Source of the DNA: Acidobacteriota bacterium
Lineage (GTDB): Bacteria; Acidobacteriota; Terriglobia; Acidiferrales; UBA7541
NCBI GenBank assembly: GCA_013289585.1
Contig: JABCZR010000003.1
Location: 124,001-188,000, forward strand
Length of the DNA stretch: 64,000 nucleotides
Reading direction: 5' to 3'
Part shown: positions 8,141 to 20,217 of the stretch, piece by piece
How the letters are laid out: each line of letters begins with the position of its first letter
How positions within the stretch are numbered: position 1 is the first letter of the stretch
Translations under genes and position numbers: made by a program
Notes under the pieces: model-generated
Database searches by the model: none
The model's input: the letters and a program-made list of their open reading frames with translations, nothing else
What the model was told of the DNA's origin: nothing

Positions 8141-9487
8141 TCCCAGGAAAAGGCCCGCTATACACTTTTCATTCTGTTTGCCATCAACCTGCTGAATTTT
8201 TACGATCGCTACATTCCTGGTGCATTGGCCGAACCAATCCGCAAGGAATGGGGGCTGACCGACTCCCAGCTCGGATGGCTGGCCACTGCTTTTACGCTTC
8301 TATACGCCGTGGTTGGCGTGCCGTTGGGACGATGGTCGGATCGCGGGAAGCGTTCGCAAATACTCGCTTGGGGAGTCGCCTTATGGAGCCTCCTCACGGC
8401 CGCTTCCGGAATGGCCTGGAACTATGGCTCCATGTTTGCCGTGCGTCTGGGAGTTGGCGTGGGCGAAGCGGCCTGTGCTCCTGCGTCCAACTCTCTCATC
8501 GGCGATTTGTATCCCGCCGCACAGCGCGCTCGCGCCCTCGCGTTCTTCATGCTCGGGCTTCCCTTGGGAGGTTTTCTAGGTACTTACGTTAGCGGACACA
8601 TTGCGGCCGCGTACGGCTGGCGCATGGCTTTCTACGTCGGCTGCATTCCCGGCCTGCTGCTCACAATACCCGTCATGCGCTTGCTGGATCCCCCGCGTGG
8701 CGCGGCGGAGATTCTGCCGCTTGCGGCGCAGTCCAACAAACCCTCTTCGTTCTGGGCATCGTGTTGGAAGATCCTGAGGATTCCGTGCATCCGCTGGATC
8801 GCTCTCACCGGCGCTCTTTATAACGCCAATATGTACACCCTTGCCGCTTTCTTGCCTGCTTATCTCCACCGCTACCACACGCTGGATCAGAAGCAATCCA
8901 CAACCATTGCCGCGATTCTGTTTGGAGCCAGCGGCGTTTTAGGACTTTTGCTGGGCGGCTGGGCCGCGGATCGCGTAGCCGCGGTCCGCGCCAATGGACG
9001 GCTGCTCGTCGCCGCCGTGTCGGCACTTCTCATGGCCTTAGGCACATACTTCGCGCTCAACCAGAAACCCGGTCAGACAATTCTCTTTATGTTCATCATG
9101 ACCGCCGGTTGCACGGTGGGTTACGTTTATTACGCCTCTGTCTACGCCACCATCCAGGACCTCGTCCCTCCCAACCTTCGCGGAACCGCCATGGCCCTCT
9201 ACTTTTTTGCCATGTACGCCCTCGGCGGAAGTTTCGGAACCGTGCTCGCCGGGAGGCTCAGCGACCATTTTGCAAAGCAAGCCATGGCCGCAGCTGGCGC
9301 GAGCGCACTGAACGAACACTTCAAGGCTGTAGGTCTGCACAGTGCCATGTATATGATTCCTGTCTGCAGTGCGCTTCTGACGGTGTTCCTGCTTTTCGCT
9401 GCCCGCACCGTCCCCAAGGATGGGAGCCAGTTGCAAGCCCGCATGTCGTCCCCGGGAAGCCAGCCGCTTGCTGAAGCGAACAACTGA
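8132..9487 (+). CDS. major facilitator superfamily transporter
   Basis: The gene encodes 451 aa. GTG at 8132, with GAGGAAC just upstream, is preferred to the frame start at 7979, which would run through the HNH gene. The protein has about 12 hydrophobic segments. The loop after segment 2 carries the MFS signature PLGRWSDRGKRSQIL, and a second related loop is GWAADRVAAVRANGR. The N-terminal INLLNFYDRYIPGALAEPI resembles the Spns/hexuronate-type branch. These are proton-coupled or facilitated transporters of organic anions or sugars. No substrate can be assigned. It stands alone and no pathway neighbour explains it. Confidence 0.9.
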   Translation: MNHSQEKARYTLFILFAINLLNFYDRYIPGALAEPIRKEWGLTDSQLGWLATAFTLLYAVVGVPLGRWSDRGKRSQILAWGVALWSLLTAASGMAWNYGSMFAVRLGVGVGEAACAPASNSLIGDLYPAAQRARALAFFMLGLPLGGFLGTYVSGHIAAAYGWRMAFYVGCIPGLLLTIPVMRLLDPPRGAAEILPLAAQSNKPSSFWASCWKILRIPCIRWIALTGALYNANMYTLAAFLPAYLHRYHTLDQKQSTTIAAILFGASGVLGLLLGGWAADRVAAVRANGRLLVAAVSALLMALGTYFALNQKPGQTILFMFIMTAGCTVGYVYYASVYATIQDLVPPNLRGTAMALYFFAMYALGGSFGTVLAGRLSDHFAKQAMAAAGASALNEHFKAVGLHSAMYMIPVCSALLTVFLLFAARTVPKDGSQLQARMSSPGSQPLAEANN

Positions 9488-9625
9488 AAGGGTCCTCAAC
9501 TCCAGAATTTGACCTGCCTGGAACTGGGTGCTAAGTTTTTCATTCCACGCGGTTTTGGCTTACGCTTGAACCCACAGGGAACCATAGATCATCCAATAGG
9601 CGGTTAAAAGAGATTGGGAGGCAGT

Positions 9626-11128
9626 ATGGCTACGGCAGTCGCGCCACGGTTGTTCAAGAACTTTATCAACGGCGAATGGGTGGAATCGCGCAGCGGGAAA
9701 GCTTACGAGAACCGCAATCCCGCGAACACCGATGAATTGATCGGCATGTTTGTTTCTTCGACAAAGGAAGATGTTGATGCAGCCGTCGATGCCGCGAAAG
9801 AAGCCTACAAATCGTGGCGCCTGGTGCCCGCGCCGAAGCGCGCCGAGATTCTGTTTCGCGCCGCGGAGCTGCTGCTCCAGCGAAAAGAAGAATTCTCCAA
9901 AGACATGACGCGTGAAATGGGCAAAGTCCTCGCCGAGACGCGCGGCGACGTTCAGGAAGCCATCGACATGACCTATTACATGGCCGGCGAAGGGCGCCGC
10001 CTTTTTGGGCAGACTACGCCTTCGGAGTTACCAAACAAGTTTGCCATGAGCGTGCGACAGTCCATCGGCGTCTGCGGCATGATCACGCCGTGGAATTTTC
10101 CGATGGCCATTCCTTCCTGGAAAATGATGCCGGCGCTCATCAGCGGAAATACGGTTGTGCTGAAGCCAGCCGAAGACACGCCGCTGTCTTCGTACCATCT
10201 CGTCCAGATTCTGACGGAGGCTGGCGTTCCCCGCGGCGTTGTGAATTTGGTGAGTGGCGACGGGCCCAACGCCGGCGCGCCGCTCTCGCAGCACAAAGAA
10301 GTTCCCGTCGTGAGTTTTACAGGCTCAACTTCCGTGGGCCGCATTATTGCTCAGGCGTGCGCGCCGGACTTCAAACACTACAGCCTGGAGATGGGCGGCA
10401 AAAACATCATCATCGTGATGGAAGATGCGAATCTCGATCTTGCCGTTGATGGCGCGATTTGGGGCGGGTTCGGCACCTCGGGCCAGCGTTGCACTGCCGC
10501 AAGCCGCGTCGCCGTACACAAAAATGTCTATAAAGAATTCGTTGAGCGTTTCGTCGAACGCGCCAAATCACTGAAAGTTGGAAACGGTTTGGACGCCGCA
10601 ACGGAAATGGGCCCCTGCATCAACGAACAGCAACTGAAAACGGTGATGAGTTACGTGGAAATCGGCAAGAACGAAGGCGCAAAGTTGCTGACCGGCGGAA
10701 ACCGTCTGGACGGTGGCGCGCTGGCCAAAGGCTGGTTCCACGCGCCAACCGTTTTTGGTGATTGCTCGCCAAGAATGCGCATTGCCCAGGAAGAAATTTT
10801 CGGCCCGGTGGTCTCGGTGATGCCTATCGAAAGTTTGGAGCAAGCGATCGAAGTTGCCAATGGCGTCCCTTACGGTTTGTCCGCTTCCATTTACACGCGC
10901 AACGTGAACCGCGCTTTCGCCGCCATGCGCGATCTCTACACTGGAATCGTTTACGTAAACGCCCCAACGATTGGCGCGGAAACGCATCTGCCTTTCGGAG
11001 GCACCAAGCAAACCGGCAACGGCCACCGCGAAGCCGCCATCGCCGCCATCGATTTTTTCACCGAGTGGAAAACCGTCTACATCGACTACTCCGACAAACT
11101 CCAGCGCGCCCAAATCGATAATGCCTAG
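9626..11128 (+). CDS. NAD(P)-dependent aldehyde dehydrogenase
   Basis: The gene encodes 500 aa. The start is the ATG at 9626 with GGGAGG 4 nt upstream, rather than the in-frame TTG at 9614. Catalytic Glu255 (LEMGGKN) and nucleophile Cys289 (GQRCTAASR) are present, as are the substrate/cofactor motifs [14 protein letters not shown] and SFTGSTSVG. It belongs to the ALDH superfamily and resembles semialdehyde dehydrogenases such as alpha-ketoglutarate-semialdehyde or succinate-semialdehyde types. It converts an aldehyde to the carboxylic acid in the cytoplasm. A weak promoter-like pair (TTGACC at 9509, TAAGTT at 9532, 17 bp apart) lies upstream. The exact substrate is not decided by the sequence. 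Confidence 0.93.
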   Translation: MATAVAPRLFKNFINGEWVESRSGKAYENRNPANTDELIGMFVSSTKEDVDAAVDAAKEAYKSWRLVPAPKRAEILFRAAELLLQRKEEFSKDMTREMGKVLAETRGDVQEAIDMTYYMAGEGRRLFGQTTPSELPNKFAMSVRQSIGVCGMITPWNFPMAIPSWKMMPALISGNTVVLKPAEDTPLSSYHLVQILTEAGVPRGVVNLVSGDGPNAGAPLSQHKEVPVVSFTGSTSVGRIIAQACAPDFKHYSLEMGGKNIIIVMEDANLDLAVDGAIWGGFGTSGQRCTAASRVAVHKNVYKEFVERFVERAKSLKVGNGLDAATEMGPCINEQQLKTVMSYVEIGKNEGAKLLTGGNRLDGGALAKGWFHAPTVFGDCSPRMRIAQEEIFGPVVSVMPIESLEQAIEVANGVPYGLSASIYTRNVNRAFAAMRDLYTGIVYVNAPTIGAETHLPFGGTKQTGNGHREAAIAAIDFFTEWKTVYIDYSDKLQRAQIDNA

Positions 11129-11154
11129 CCGATTCGAACGCCGATTCGAACGCG

Positions 11155-11183
11155 TTGACGCTGCTTGACACCATTCCTACAAT
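11155..11183 (+). promoter_or_regulatory. housekeeping-type promoter of hrcA
   Basis: TTGACG (11155-11160) and TACAAT (11178-11183) are separated by exactly 17 bp, a good sigma-70 promoter. Transcription would start near 11190, directly at the CIRCE-like repeats, so HrcA binding would block it. Confidence 0.7.
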
Positions 11184-11198
11184 AGTAGGTAGCGCTCG

Positions 11199-11222
11199 TT
11201 AGCACAGGGAGTAGAGTGCTGC
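11199..11222 (+). promoter_or_regulatory. CIRCE-like operator with a short spacer
   Basis: TTAGCACAG (11199-11207) and GAGTGCTGC (11214-11222) each match 7 of 9 positions of the CIRCE half-sites, but the spacer is 6 bp instead of the canonical 9. A further half-site-like AGCGCTC lies at 11191-11197. The position between promoter and hrcA start fits autorepression by HrcA. Confidence 0.55.
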
Positions 11223-11223
11223 T

Positions 11224-12267
11224 ATGAGAAATTCAGCCCTACAGGAACGCCGCAACCGCCAAATTCTGGCCGACATTGTCCGCACGTACATCGAGACGGG
11301 CGAGCCGGTTTCGTCGCGTGCGATCTCGAAACGATTCGAAGAGACGCTCAGTACTGCGACGATTCGCAATTTAATGGCAGATCTGGAAGACGGTGGTTAT
11401 CTTTATCAGCCACATACTTCCGCCGGTCGTGTTCCCACAGCGGCGGCGTATCGTTTTTTTGCGCAGGAGATCGCCTCCCAAGCCACCATCACCGTAGGAG
11501 ACCGCGAATGGATTCAGCGGGAGATGGGCGGAGCCACCAGCGCTGCGGAGATTACCGAACGCGCCGGCCACATCCTCGCGGAAGTTTCGAATGGCCTGGG
11601 GATCATCGTTTCGCCGCCGCTCGGCAAAACTGTCCTTGAGCACGTGCGCATGTGGCTGCTGCCCGACACGCGGGTGGTGGTGGTTCTGATTTCGCCCGGA
11701 GGCACCACTCGCGATAAAATATTGAAGCCTGTCCGGCCTTTTGCGCAGCCCGAATTGGATGCGACCGCCGACTTTTTGAACCGGCAGTATTCCGGATGGA
11801 CGCTCGAAGCCATCCGTGACGACTTGCTTCAAAAGTTGGCCACGGAGCGTGAGCGCTACGAAGGCATCGTCCAGAGCGCTCTTTCGCTCTGCGATCCGGC
11901 CGTACTGGGCGATGAATCCACGCTGCACGTCCACGTGGAAGGTACTCCGCAGATCGTCGGCATGGCCGAATTTGCGGACCAGGCGCAGTTGCGCGATTTA
12001 CTCGCGGCCATCGAGCAAAAGCATCGTCTCGTGACCGTGCTGAATGCCTGTATCGAGACGCCCGAGCCCGTACACGTCCAGATCGGGGTGAAGGAAATCT
12101 CGCAGTCGGGTGAAAACCTGGCGCTGATCAGCGCGGCCTACACGCGAAACGATATGGTGCAGGGTTCTCTCGGCGTCCTTGGGCCGACACGCATGCATTA
12201 TGAACGCGCAATGACGGCGGTAGCCTACGTGGCCCAGCTCTTTAGCGAAGCGCTGAACAAAATTTGA
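11224..12267 (+). CDS. hrcA: heat-inducible transcription repressor HrcA
   Basis: The gene encodes 347 aa, the usual family length. The N-terminal winged helix (ERRNRQILADIVRTYIETGE, PVSSRAISKRFEETLSTATI) and the signature NLMADLEDGGYLYQPHTSAG are typical. The rest is the GAF-like and dimerisation domain. HrcA binds CIRCE elements and represses chaperone genes; its folding depends on GroEL. It is the first gene of hrcA-grpE-dnaJ and has a promoter with CIRCE-like repeats directly upstream, so it probably controls itself and the next two genes. Confidence 0.96.
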   Translation: MRNSALQERRNRQILADIVRTYIETGEPVSSRAISKRFEETLSTATIRNLMADLEDGGYLYQPHTSAGRVPTAAAYRFFAQEIASQATITVGDREWIQREMGGATSAAEITERAGHILAEVSNGLGIIVSPPLGKTVLEHVRMWLLPDTRVVVVLISPGGTTRDKILKPVRPFAQPELDATADFLNRQYSGWTLEAIRDDLLQKLATERERYEGIVQSALSLCDPAVLGDESTLHVHVEGTPQIVGMAEFADQAQLRDLLAAIEQKHRLVTVLNACIETPEPVHVQIGVKEISQSGENLALISAAYTRNDMVQGSLGVLGPTRMHYERAMTAVAYVAQLFSEALNKI

Positions 12268-12298
12268 AAAAAATACTTGCTGCATGGGAATCATGAAA

Positions 12299-12883
12299 AT
12301 GGGTGACGCAGACGTGAAGATCAATCTGAACAAGAACACGGATAGCTCCGAACTGGAGCAATCCGCCGAAGCCAAGGCTGTCGCCGCCGATTCGGCCAAG
12401 GCCGACGCCGAGATGGCCAAGCTGGCATCTGATCTGGAAGAATTGCGCCAAACGCTCCTCCGCCGCCAGGCCGACTTCGACAATTATCGCAAACGCGTCG
12501 AGAAAGAGCGTTCTGAGGATTCGAAACGCGCCACCGCTCGCGTGATTGAAGGACTGATCCCCATCATCGACGGATTCGAAAATGCTCTCTCCGCCCACCG
12601 TGAAGCCGAATACGAGAATTACCGCAAAGGCTTCGAATTGATTTACAAGCAGCTCCTGGACAATGTCGCGCGCCTGGGAGCCGAACGCATCGACCCGGTC
12701 GGAAAACCTTTCGATCCCCACCTGCACCAGGCCGTGGATCGCGCGGAAACCACCGAGCATGCCGACGGCACGATCCTCCAGGTGTTCCAGCCGGGCTACG
12801 TATTTCACGGACGCGTGCTGCGTCCGGCGATGGTCCGTGTAGCCGTGCATCCAAATCCGGCATCAAAACAAGCGGTGAACTAA
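12299..12883 (+). CDS. grpE: nucleotide exchange factor GrpE
   Basis: The gene encodes 194 aa. Three ATGs are possible (12284, 12293, 12299). The last is preferred because GGGAA lies 8 nt upstream; the first has no ribosome site. The long N-terminal coiled coil (about 15-95, including LASDLEELRQTLLRRQADFD) leads to the beta domain ending in FQPGYVFHGRVLRPAMVRVA, the family signature. GrpE releases ADP from DnaK. It lies between hrcA and dnaJ. No dnaK lies in the cluster, so it must act on a DnaK encoded elsewhere. Confidence 0.95.
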   Translation: MGDADVKINLNKNTDSSELEQSAEAKAVAADSAKADAEMAKLASDLEELRQTLLRRQADFDNYRKRVEKERSEDSKRATARVIEGLIPIIDGFENALSAHREAEYENYRKGFELIYKQLLDNVARLGAERIDPVGKPFDPHLHQAVDRAETTEHADGTILQVFQPGYVFHGRVLRPAMVRVAVHPNPASKQAVN

Positions 12884-12901
12884 AGGAGATTGCAGGTTTT
12901 C

Positions 12902-14044
12902 ATGACCAAGGGGACGCAAAGAGATTTTTACGAAGTACTCGCTGTCTCGCGGACTGCGACGGTCGAGGAGATTAAATCCGCGTATCGTAAAGCCGCGCTC
13001 AAATGGCACCCGGATCGCAACCCGGAAAACAAAACCGAAGCGGAGGGGAAGTTCCGCGAATGCACGGAAGCTTACAGCGTCCTGAGCGATCCCAAGAAAA
13101 AACAGGTTTATGACACCTACGGCCACGCCGGCCTTTCCAGCGCGGGCATGGGCCAGGGATTTGACAATACGATTTTCCAAGACTTCCACGATATCTTTGG
13201 CGATTTTTTCGGCTTCGAGGATCTCTTCGGCGGCGGTGGCGGCCGGCGCGGCCGCGGCCGGGCACAGCGCGGAGCCGATCTGCGCTATGACATGACGCTC
13301 TCCTTCGAAGAGGCCTCGGCAGGCGTGACAACCAAGATTAAATTGCCGCGCCAGGAATATTGCGAGGCATGTAACGGCACCGGCGCGAAAAAGGGCGCAG
13401 GCGTCGTTGCCTGCCAGACCTGCGCTGGACGCGGGCAGCTTGCCTACCAGCAGGGTTTTTTCACCATCACGCGGACTTGCCCCGCGTGCCAGGGCGCGGG
13501 ACAGATTGTGCGCGAGCGCTGCCCCGAGTGCCGGGGGCAAGGACGATTCGAACGCGAGAAAACGATCGAGCTGCGCATTCCGCCGGGAGTTGACACTGGA
13601 ACGCGCCTGCGCGTGGGAGGCGAAGGCGAGCCTGGGCCCAACGGTGGCCCGGCGGGCGATTTGTACGTCGTGCTCGATGTCAAGGAGCACCCCTTTTTCG
13701 AGCGCCGTGGCGCGGATTTATACTGCACTATTCCATTGAGCATCGCGCAGGCCACACTCGGGACAGAACTGCAAGTCCCCGGATTGAATGGCGAAGAGCG
13801 GCTGAAGATTCCTGAAGGCACGCAGAGCGGCGCCGTATTCCGCATCAAGGGCAGAGGCCTTGCCGATCCGCGCGGCGGCGGCAAGGGCGATCTGTACTAT
13901 CACGTCCGTGTCTTGACGCCCACGAAGCTCACCCGCGACCAGCGCAAACTGATCGAGCAGCTTGGCGCCACTTTGAAAGTGGAAAACAAGCCCGCCGACC
14001 GCAACTCCTCCATATTCGAAAAAGTCAAAGACATCTTCGGCTAG
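12902..14044 (+). CDS. dnaJ: chaperone protein DnaJ
   Basis: The gene encodes 380 aa from the ATG at 12902. The J domain carries His36-Pro37-Asp38 (KWHPDRN). A Gly/Phe-rich stretch follows, then a zinc domain with four CxxCxGxG motifs (CEACNGTG, CQTCAGRG, CPACQGAG, CPECRGQG), then the C-terminal substrate-binding domain. It stimulates DnaK ATPase and delivers unfolded proteins. The order hrcA-grpE-dnaJ without dnaK is notable. AAAGGAG is a little far (about 13 nt) from the chosen ATG, but the in-frame alternative at 12890 is too close to it. Confidence 0.96.
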   Translation: MTKGTQRDFYEVLAVSRTATVEEIKSAYRKAALKWHPDRNPENKTEAEGKFRECTEAYSVLSDPKKKQVYDTYGHAGLSSAGMGQGFDNTIFQDFHDIFGDFFGFEDLFGGGGGRRGRGRAQRGADLRYDMTLSFEEASAGVTTKIKLPRQEYCEACNGTGAKKGAGVVACQTCAGRGQLAYQQGFFTITRTCPACQGAGQIVRERCPECRGQGRFEREKTIELRIPPGVDTGTRLRVGGEGEPGPNGGPAGDLYVVLDVKEHPFFERRGADLYCTIPLSIAQATLGTELQVPGLNGEERLKIPEGTQSGAVFRIKGRGLADPRGGGKGDLYYHVRVLTPTKLTRDQRKLIEQLGATLKVENKPADRNSSIFEKVKDIFG

Positions 14045-14146
14045 AGGAGAACTCTCCCCATCAGTTGCTCCTCTGTGCCCTTGGCACCTCCGCAACCTAT
14101 TTTCGTCTCTCCTCTTTCCCTTCGGCGGCAAGCCGCTCACCTGAGA

Positions 14147-14152
14147 TAGAAT
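14147..14152 (+). promoter_or_regulatory. TAGAAT -10 box of rsmE, leaderless candidate
   Basis: TAGAAT lies only 6 bp before the GTG start of rsmE and no Shine-Dalgarno sequence is present. Transcription would begin at or next to the start codon. No matching -35 element is visible 17 bp upstream. Confidence 0.4.
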
Positions 14153-14158
14153 CCTCGC

Positions 14159-14878
14159 GTGCGCAGGCGATTCTTCGTCGAACAATTTGTAGGCGATCGC
14201 GCGGTCATGGAAGGTGAGGCCGCTCACCATCTGGGCCGAGTACTGCGCGCACAAACAGGCCAACTCTACGAACTCAGCGACGGCTTCCGTGTGTGCCTCG
14301 GCCGGATCGAAAGTGTTGGCCGCGACAAAGTCGAATTCGCTCTCCTGGAAGACTTGCCCGCTCACCATCCGAGCCTGGACTTAACGCTACTCCTCGCCGT
14401 GGTGAAGTTCGACATGTTCGAATGGGCCATCGAGAAAGCCACGGAACTCGGCGTGACCACGATTGTTCCGCTGGCGGCAGCGAGAAGCGAGAAGGCGCTG
14501 CTTTCCGCAGCCGCGAAGCGGGCGGAACGCTGGAATAAACTCTTGCTCGAAGCATCGCAACAATCTCGTCGCTTGCGGGTCCCGGTCCTCCTGGAAATCA
14601 CCAAACCAGAGGCCGCATTTGCCTCCGAGAAGAACGGTTTGTGCGTGATGCTTTCCGAACGCGCAGACGCTCCGCCGCTGCGGAAAGTTCTCGCGGGCCA
14701 ACAAACAGCGAAAGCCACGCTGGCGATTGGGCCGGAAGGCGGCTGGACCGATGCCGAATTTGAGGCCGCCCGCCAAGGGGGTTTTCAGGAGGCCTCCCTC
14801 GGGAAACTGATTCTCCGCACGGAAACGGCCGTGGTCACAGCGCTGGCGTCCTTGAACTACGCACTAGGTGATGATTAA
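14159..14878 (+). CDS. rsmE: 16S rRNA (uracil1498-N3)-methyltransferase
   Basis: The gene encodes 239 aa from GTG (protein begins MRRRFFVEQ). An N-terminal PUA-like domain (AHHLGRVLRAQTGQLYELSD) precedes a SPOUT methyltransferase domain with the deep-knot motifs WAIEKATELGVTTIVPL, LAIGPEGGWTDAEFEAA and LGKLILRTETAVVTALASLN. The family adds a methyl group to U1498 of 16S rRNA using S-adenosylmethionine. Length and motifs are normal. It follows dnaJ after 114 bp and appears to have its own promoter. Confidence 0.95.
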   Translation: MRRRFFVEQFVGDRAVMEGEAAHHLGRVLRAQTGQLYELSDGFRVCLGRIESVGRDKVEFALLEDLPAHHPSLDLTLLLAVVKFDMFEWAIEKATELGVTTIVPLAAARSEKALLSAAAKRAERWNKLLLEASQQSRRLRVPVLLEITKPEAAFASEKNGLCVMLSERADAPPLRKVLAGQQTAKATLAIGPEGGWTDAEFEAARQGGFQEASLGKLILRTETAVVTALASLNYALGDD

Positions 14879-15046
14879 GCTTTAGAAACGAATTCAATCA
14901 CGTTTTGACGAGCAACGTTCAGGCCCCCGCAGCGAATCTTACCCTTCGCAAGTAAATTAGCGCTCCGCCGCGCCCGCACGTCACCGCCGCAAAACGCATC
15001 TGGCGCGCGCCGCGACGGACATGCTATAAATACTAGGCAGCTGAAA

Positions 15047-15715
15047 ATGGAAAACTCGGACGAGAAACGCCTCGCAAACGCCGCTTCACCGGATAGCACA
15101 ACGCCGGCCTCTCCTCCCATTATGACCTCGGCTTCGACGGGCATCGCACCAACTGTGGACCGGCCAACGCCCCCTCACTCTCTCCGTAACGAAATTCGCG
15201 TGTGGACCCGCGACCTGTTGATCGCCATCGGTCTTGCCCTGGTCATCATCGTGTTCCTGTACCAGCCGGTCAAAGTCGAAGGCACCAGCATGGCCCCTTT
15301 GCTCTCCGACCAGGAACGCATCTTCATCAACAAATTTGTCTACCGTTTCGAACCGATTGAGCGCGGCGATGTCGTGGTCTTCTGGTATCCGCTGGATCGC
15401 TCGAAATCGTTCATCAAGCGCGTGGTTGGATTGCCTGGCGAAGTTGTGGAAATTCGGCGCGGCGCCGTCTACGTCAACGAAAAGATGGTGCCGGAACCCT
15501 ATGTTCCGCCGCAGTACGAAGACGTTAGCGATTTCGGACCGGTACGCGTGCCCCGCGACAGCTATTTCGTCATGGGCGACCATCGCATCAGTTCCAACGA
15601 TTCGCGCGTATTTGGACCCGTAGCCAGCCGCTATATTTATGGGCGCGCCGTTTTTGCTTACTGGCCCGTGGATCATTTCGGCTCGCTTTCGATGACCGAA
15701 GCCAGTTCCAAATGA
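15047..15715 (+). CDS. lepB: signal peptidase I
   Basis: The gene encodes 222 aa. A Pro/Thr-rich N-terminus of about 60 residues precedes one membrane helix (about 57-77, LLIAIGLALVIIVFL). The catalytic dyad is Ser81 (VEGTSMAPLL) and Lys124 (FIKRVVGLPGE), and box E is FVMGDHRISSNDSR. It cleaves signal peptides of exported proteins at the outer face of the inner membrane. Only one membrane segment is present, like Bacillus SipS rather than E. coli LepB. The carA gene follows 35 bp later. TATAAA lies 17-22 bp before the start but lacks a good -35. Confidence 0.95.
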   Translation: MENSDEKRLANAASPDSTTPASPPIMTSASTGIAPTVDRPTPPHSLRNEIRVWTRDLLIAIGLALVIIVFLYQPVKVEGTSMAPLLSDQERIFINKFVYRFEPIERGDVVVFWYPLDRSKSFIKRVVGLPGEVVEIRRGAVYVNEKMVPEPYVPPQYEDVSDFGPVRVPRDSYFVMGDHRISSNDSRVFGPVASRYIYGRAVFAYWPVDHFGSLSMTEASSK

Positions 15716-15740
15716 CCGGCAAATTTTCATGAGAAATACG

Positions 15741-15753
15741 GGAGGACCCACTG
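15741..15753 (+). promoter_or_regulatory. ribosome site deciding the CTG start of carA
   Basis: GGAGG (15741-15745) lies 5 nt before CTG (15751-15753). Upstream in the same frame only eight codons remain before a stop at 15730, and none is ATG, GTG or TTG. Conserved CarA sequence begins about 8 residues after this CTG. Confidence 0.75.
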
Positions 15754-16935
15754 ACCGAAGTTCAGCACCGACCCGCGATCCTCGCGCTGGAAGACGGGCG
15801 CGTCTTTAACGGCCGCGCGGCGGGCGCGATTACGCGCCGCGGCGGAGAAGTTGTTTTCAATACCAGCCTCACCGGTTACCAGGAAGTTTTCACCGATCCC
15901 AGTTATGCCGGACAGATCGTCTGCCTCACGTATCCGCACATCGGAAACGTAGGAGCGAACCTCGACGATGAGGAATCTCCGCGGCCATACATCGAATCGC
16001 TCATCGTGCGGGAATTCTCGCAGATGGCTTCGAACTGGAGATCGGCGGAAACGGCTCAGCTCTATCTGAACCGCCACAAGATACCCGTCATCTGGGACAT
16101 TGATACGCGCGCGCTGGTGCGCCACTTGCGAAATGTCGGCGCTTTGCGCGGAATCGTGGCAACCGATGGCACGCCAGCGGAGCAGTTGATTTTCGAAGCG
16201 AAACAATTGCCGAGCATGACCGGCCAGGAACTCGCGAGCCGCGTCACTTGCGGCAAGGGTTACGGTTGGGAAAAAGGCTCCGTTGAGGTCGCTACTTCAC
16301 CTTGGACGGAACAAATGGGTGAATCGGACGCGCACTCGGAAGCGCGAAAACACCGCGTAGTCGCCTACGACTTCGGTATCAAACAAAACATCCTCCGTTT
16401 GCTCGTGGATCATCAATGCGAAGTGCAAGTCGTCCCAGCGCAAACATCGGCCGAAGATGTTCTGGAGATGAAACCCGATGGGGTATTTCTTTCGAATGGC
16501 CCCGGCGATCCGGAGCCCATCGGCTACGCCGTGGAAAATATTCGAAATCTGATCGGCCACGTGCCGGTCTTCGGCATTTGCCTGGGCCACCAGTTGTGCG
16601 GCCTCGCGCTCGGCGGTAAGACGTTTAAGCTGAAATTCGGCCATCACGGTTCGAACCACCCCGTGAAAAACCTTCTCACGGAGCAAGTCGAAATCACCGC
16701 CCAGAATCACGGGTTTTGCGTGGACCCGGAATCGCTCCCCTCCAGCAAAGTCGAAATTACCCACGTCAATTTGAACGATCTAACGAATGAAGGTATGCGC
16801 CACAAGTCGCTGCCGCTCTTCAGCGTGCAGTATCACCCCGAGGCCTCGCCCGGCCCGCACGATTCGCACTACCTGTTCACACAGTTCACCGATTTGATGA
16901 AGGAATTCGCGCAGCCCGGCAGTTCGCGGCGCTAA
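15751..16935 (+). CDS. carA: carbamoyl-phosphate synthase small subunit
   Basis: The gene encodes 394 aa when started at the CTG at 15751. A start at the next GTG (16006) would drop 85 conserved residues, including AILALEDGRVF, NTSLTGYQEVFTDPSYAGQI and TYPHIGN. The C-terminal class I glutamine amidotransferase has the triad Cys277 (FGICLGHQ), His362 and Glu364 (QYHPEASPGPHD). It supplies ammonia from glutamine to CarB for carbamoyl phosphate, feeding arginine and pyrimidine synthesis. carB follows 18 bp later. The unusual start codon with a strong ribosome site may limit expression. Confidence 0.95.
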   Translation: MTEVQHRPAILALEDGRVFNGRAAGAITRRGGEVVFNTSLTGYQEVFTDPSYAGQIVCLTYPHIGNVGANLDDEESPRPYIESLIVREFSQMASNWRSAETAQLYLNRHKIPVIWDIDTRALVRHLRNVGALRGIVATDGTPAEQLIFEAKQLPSMTGQELASRVTCGKGYGWEKGSVEVATSPWTEQMGESDAHSEARKHRVVAYDFGIKQNILRLLVDHQCEVQVVPAQTSAEDVLEMKPDGVFLSNGPGDPEPIGYAVENIRNLIGHVPVFGICLGHQLCGLALGGKTFKLKFGHHGSNHPVKNLLTEQVEITAQNHGFCVDPESLPSSKVEITHVNLNDLTNEGMRHKSLPLFSVQYHPEASPGPHDSHYLFTQFTDLMKEFAQPGSSRR

Positions 16936-16953
16936 AGAGTTTTACGGGAGACT

Positions 16954-20214
<3,261 letters not shown>

Positions 20215-20217
20215 ATC

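Noticed and set aside
11191-11222. A canonical CIRCE element
   Set aside because: Half-sites match but the 9-bp spacer does not, so it is listed only as CIRCE-like.
12284-12298. First ATG of grpE at 12284
   Set aside because: No ribosome site precedes it, while the ATG at 12299 has GGGAA at good distance.
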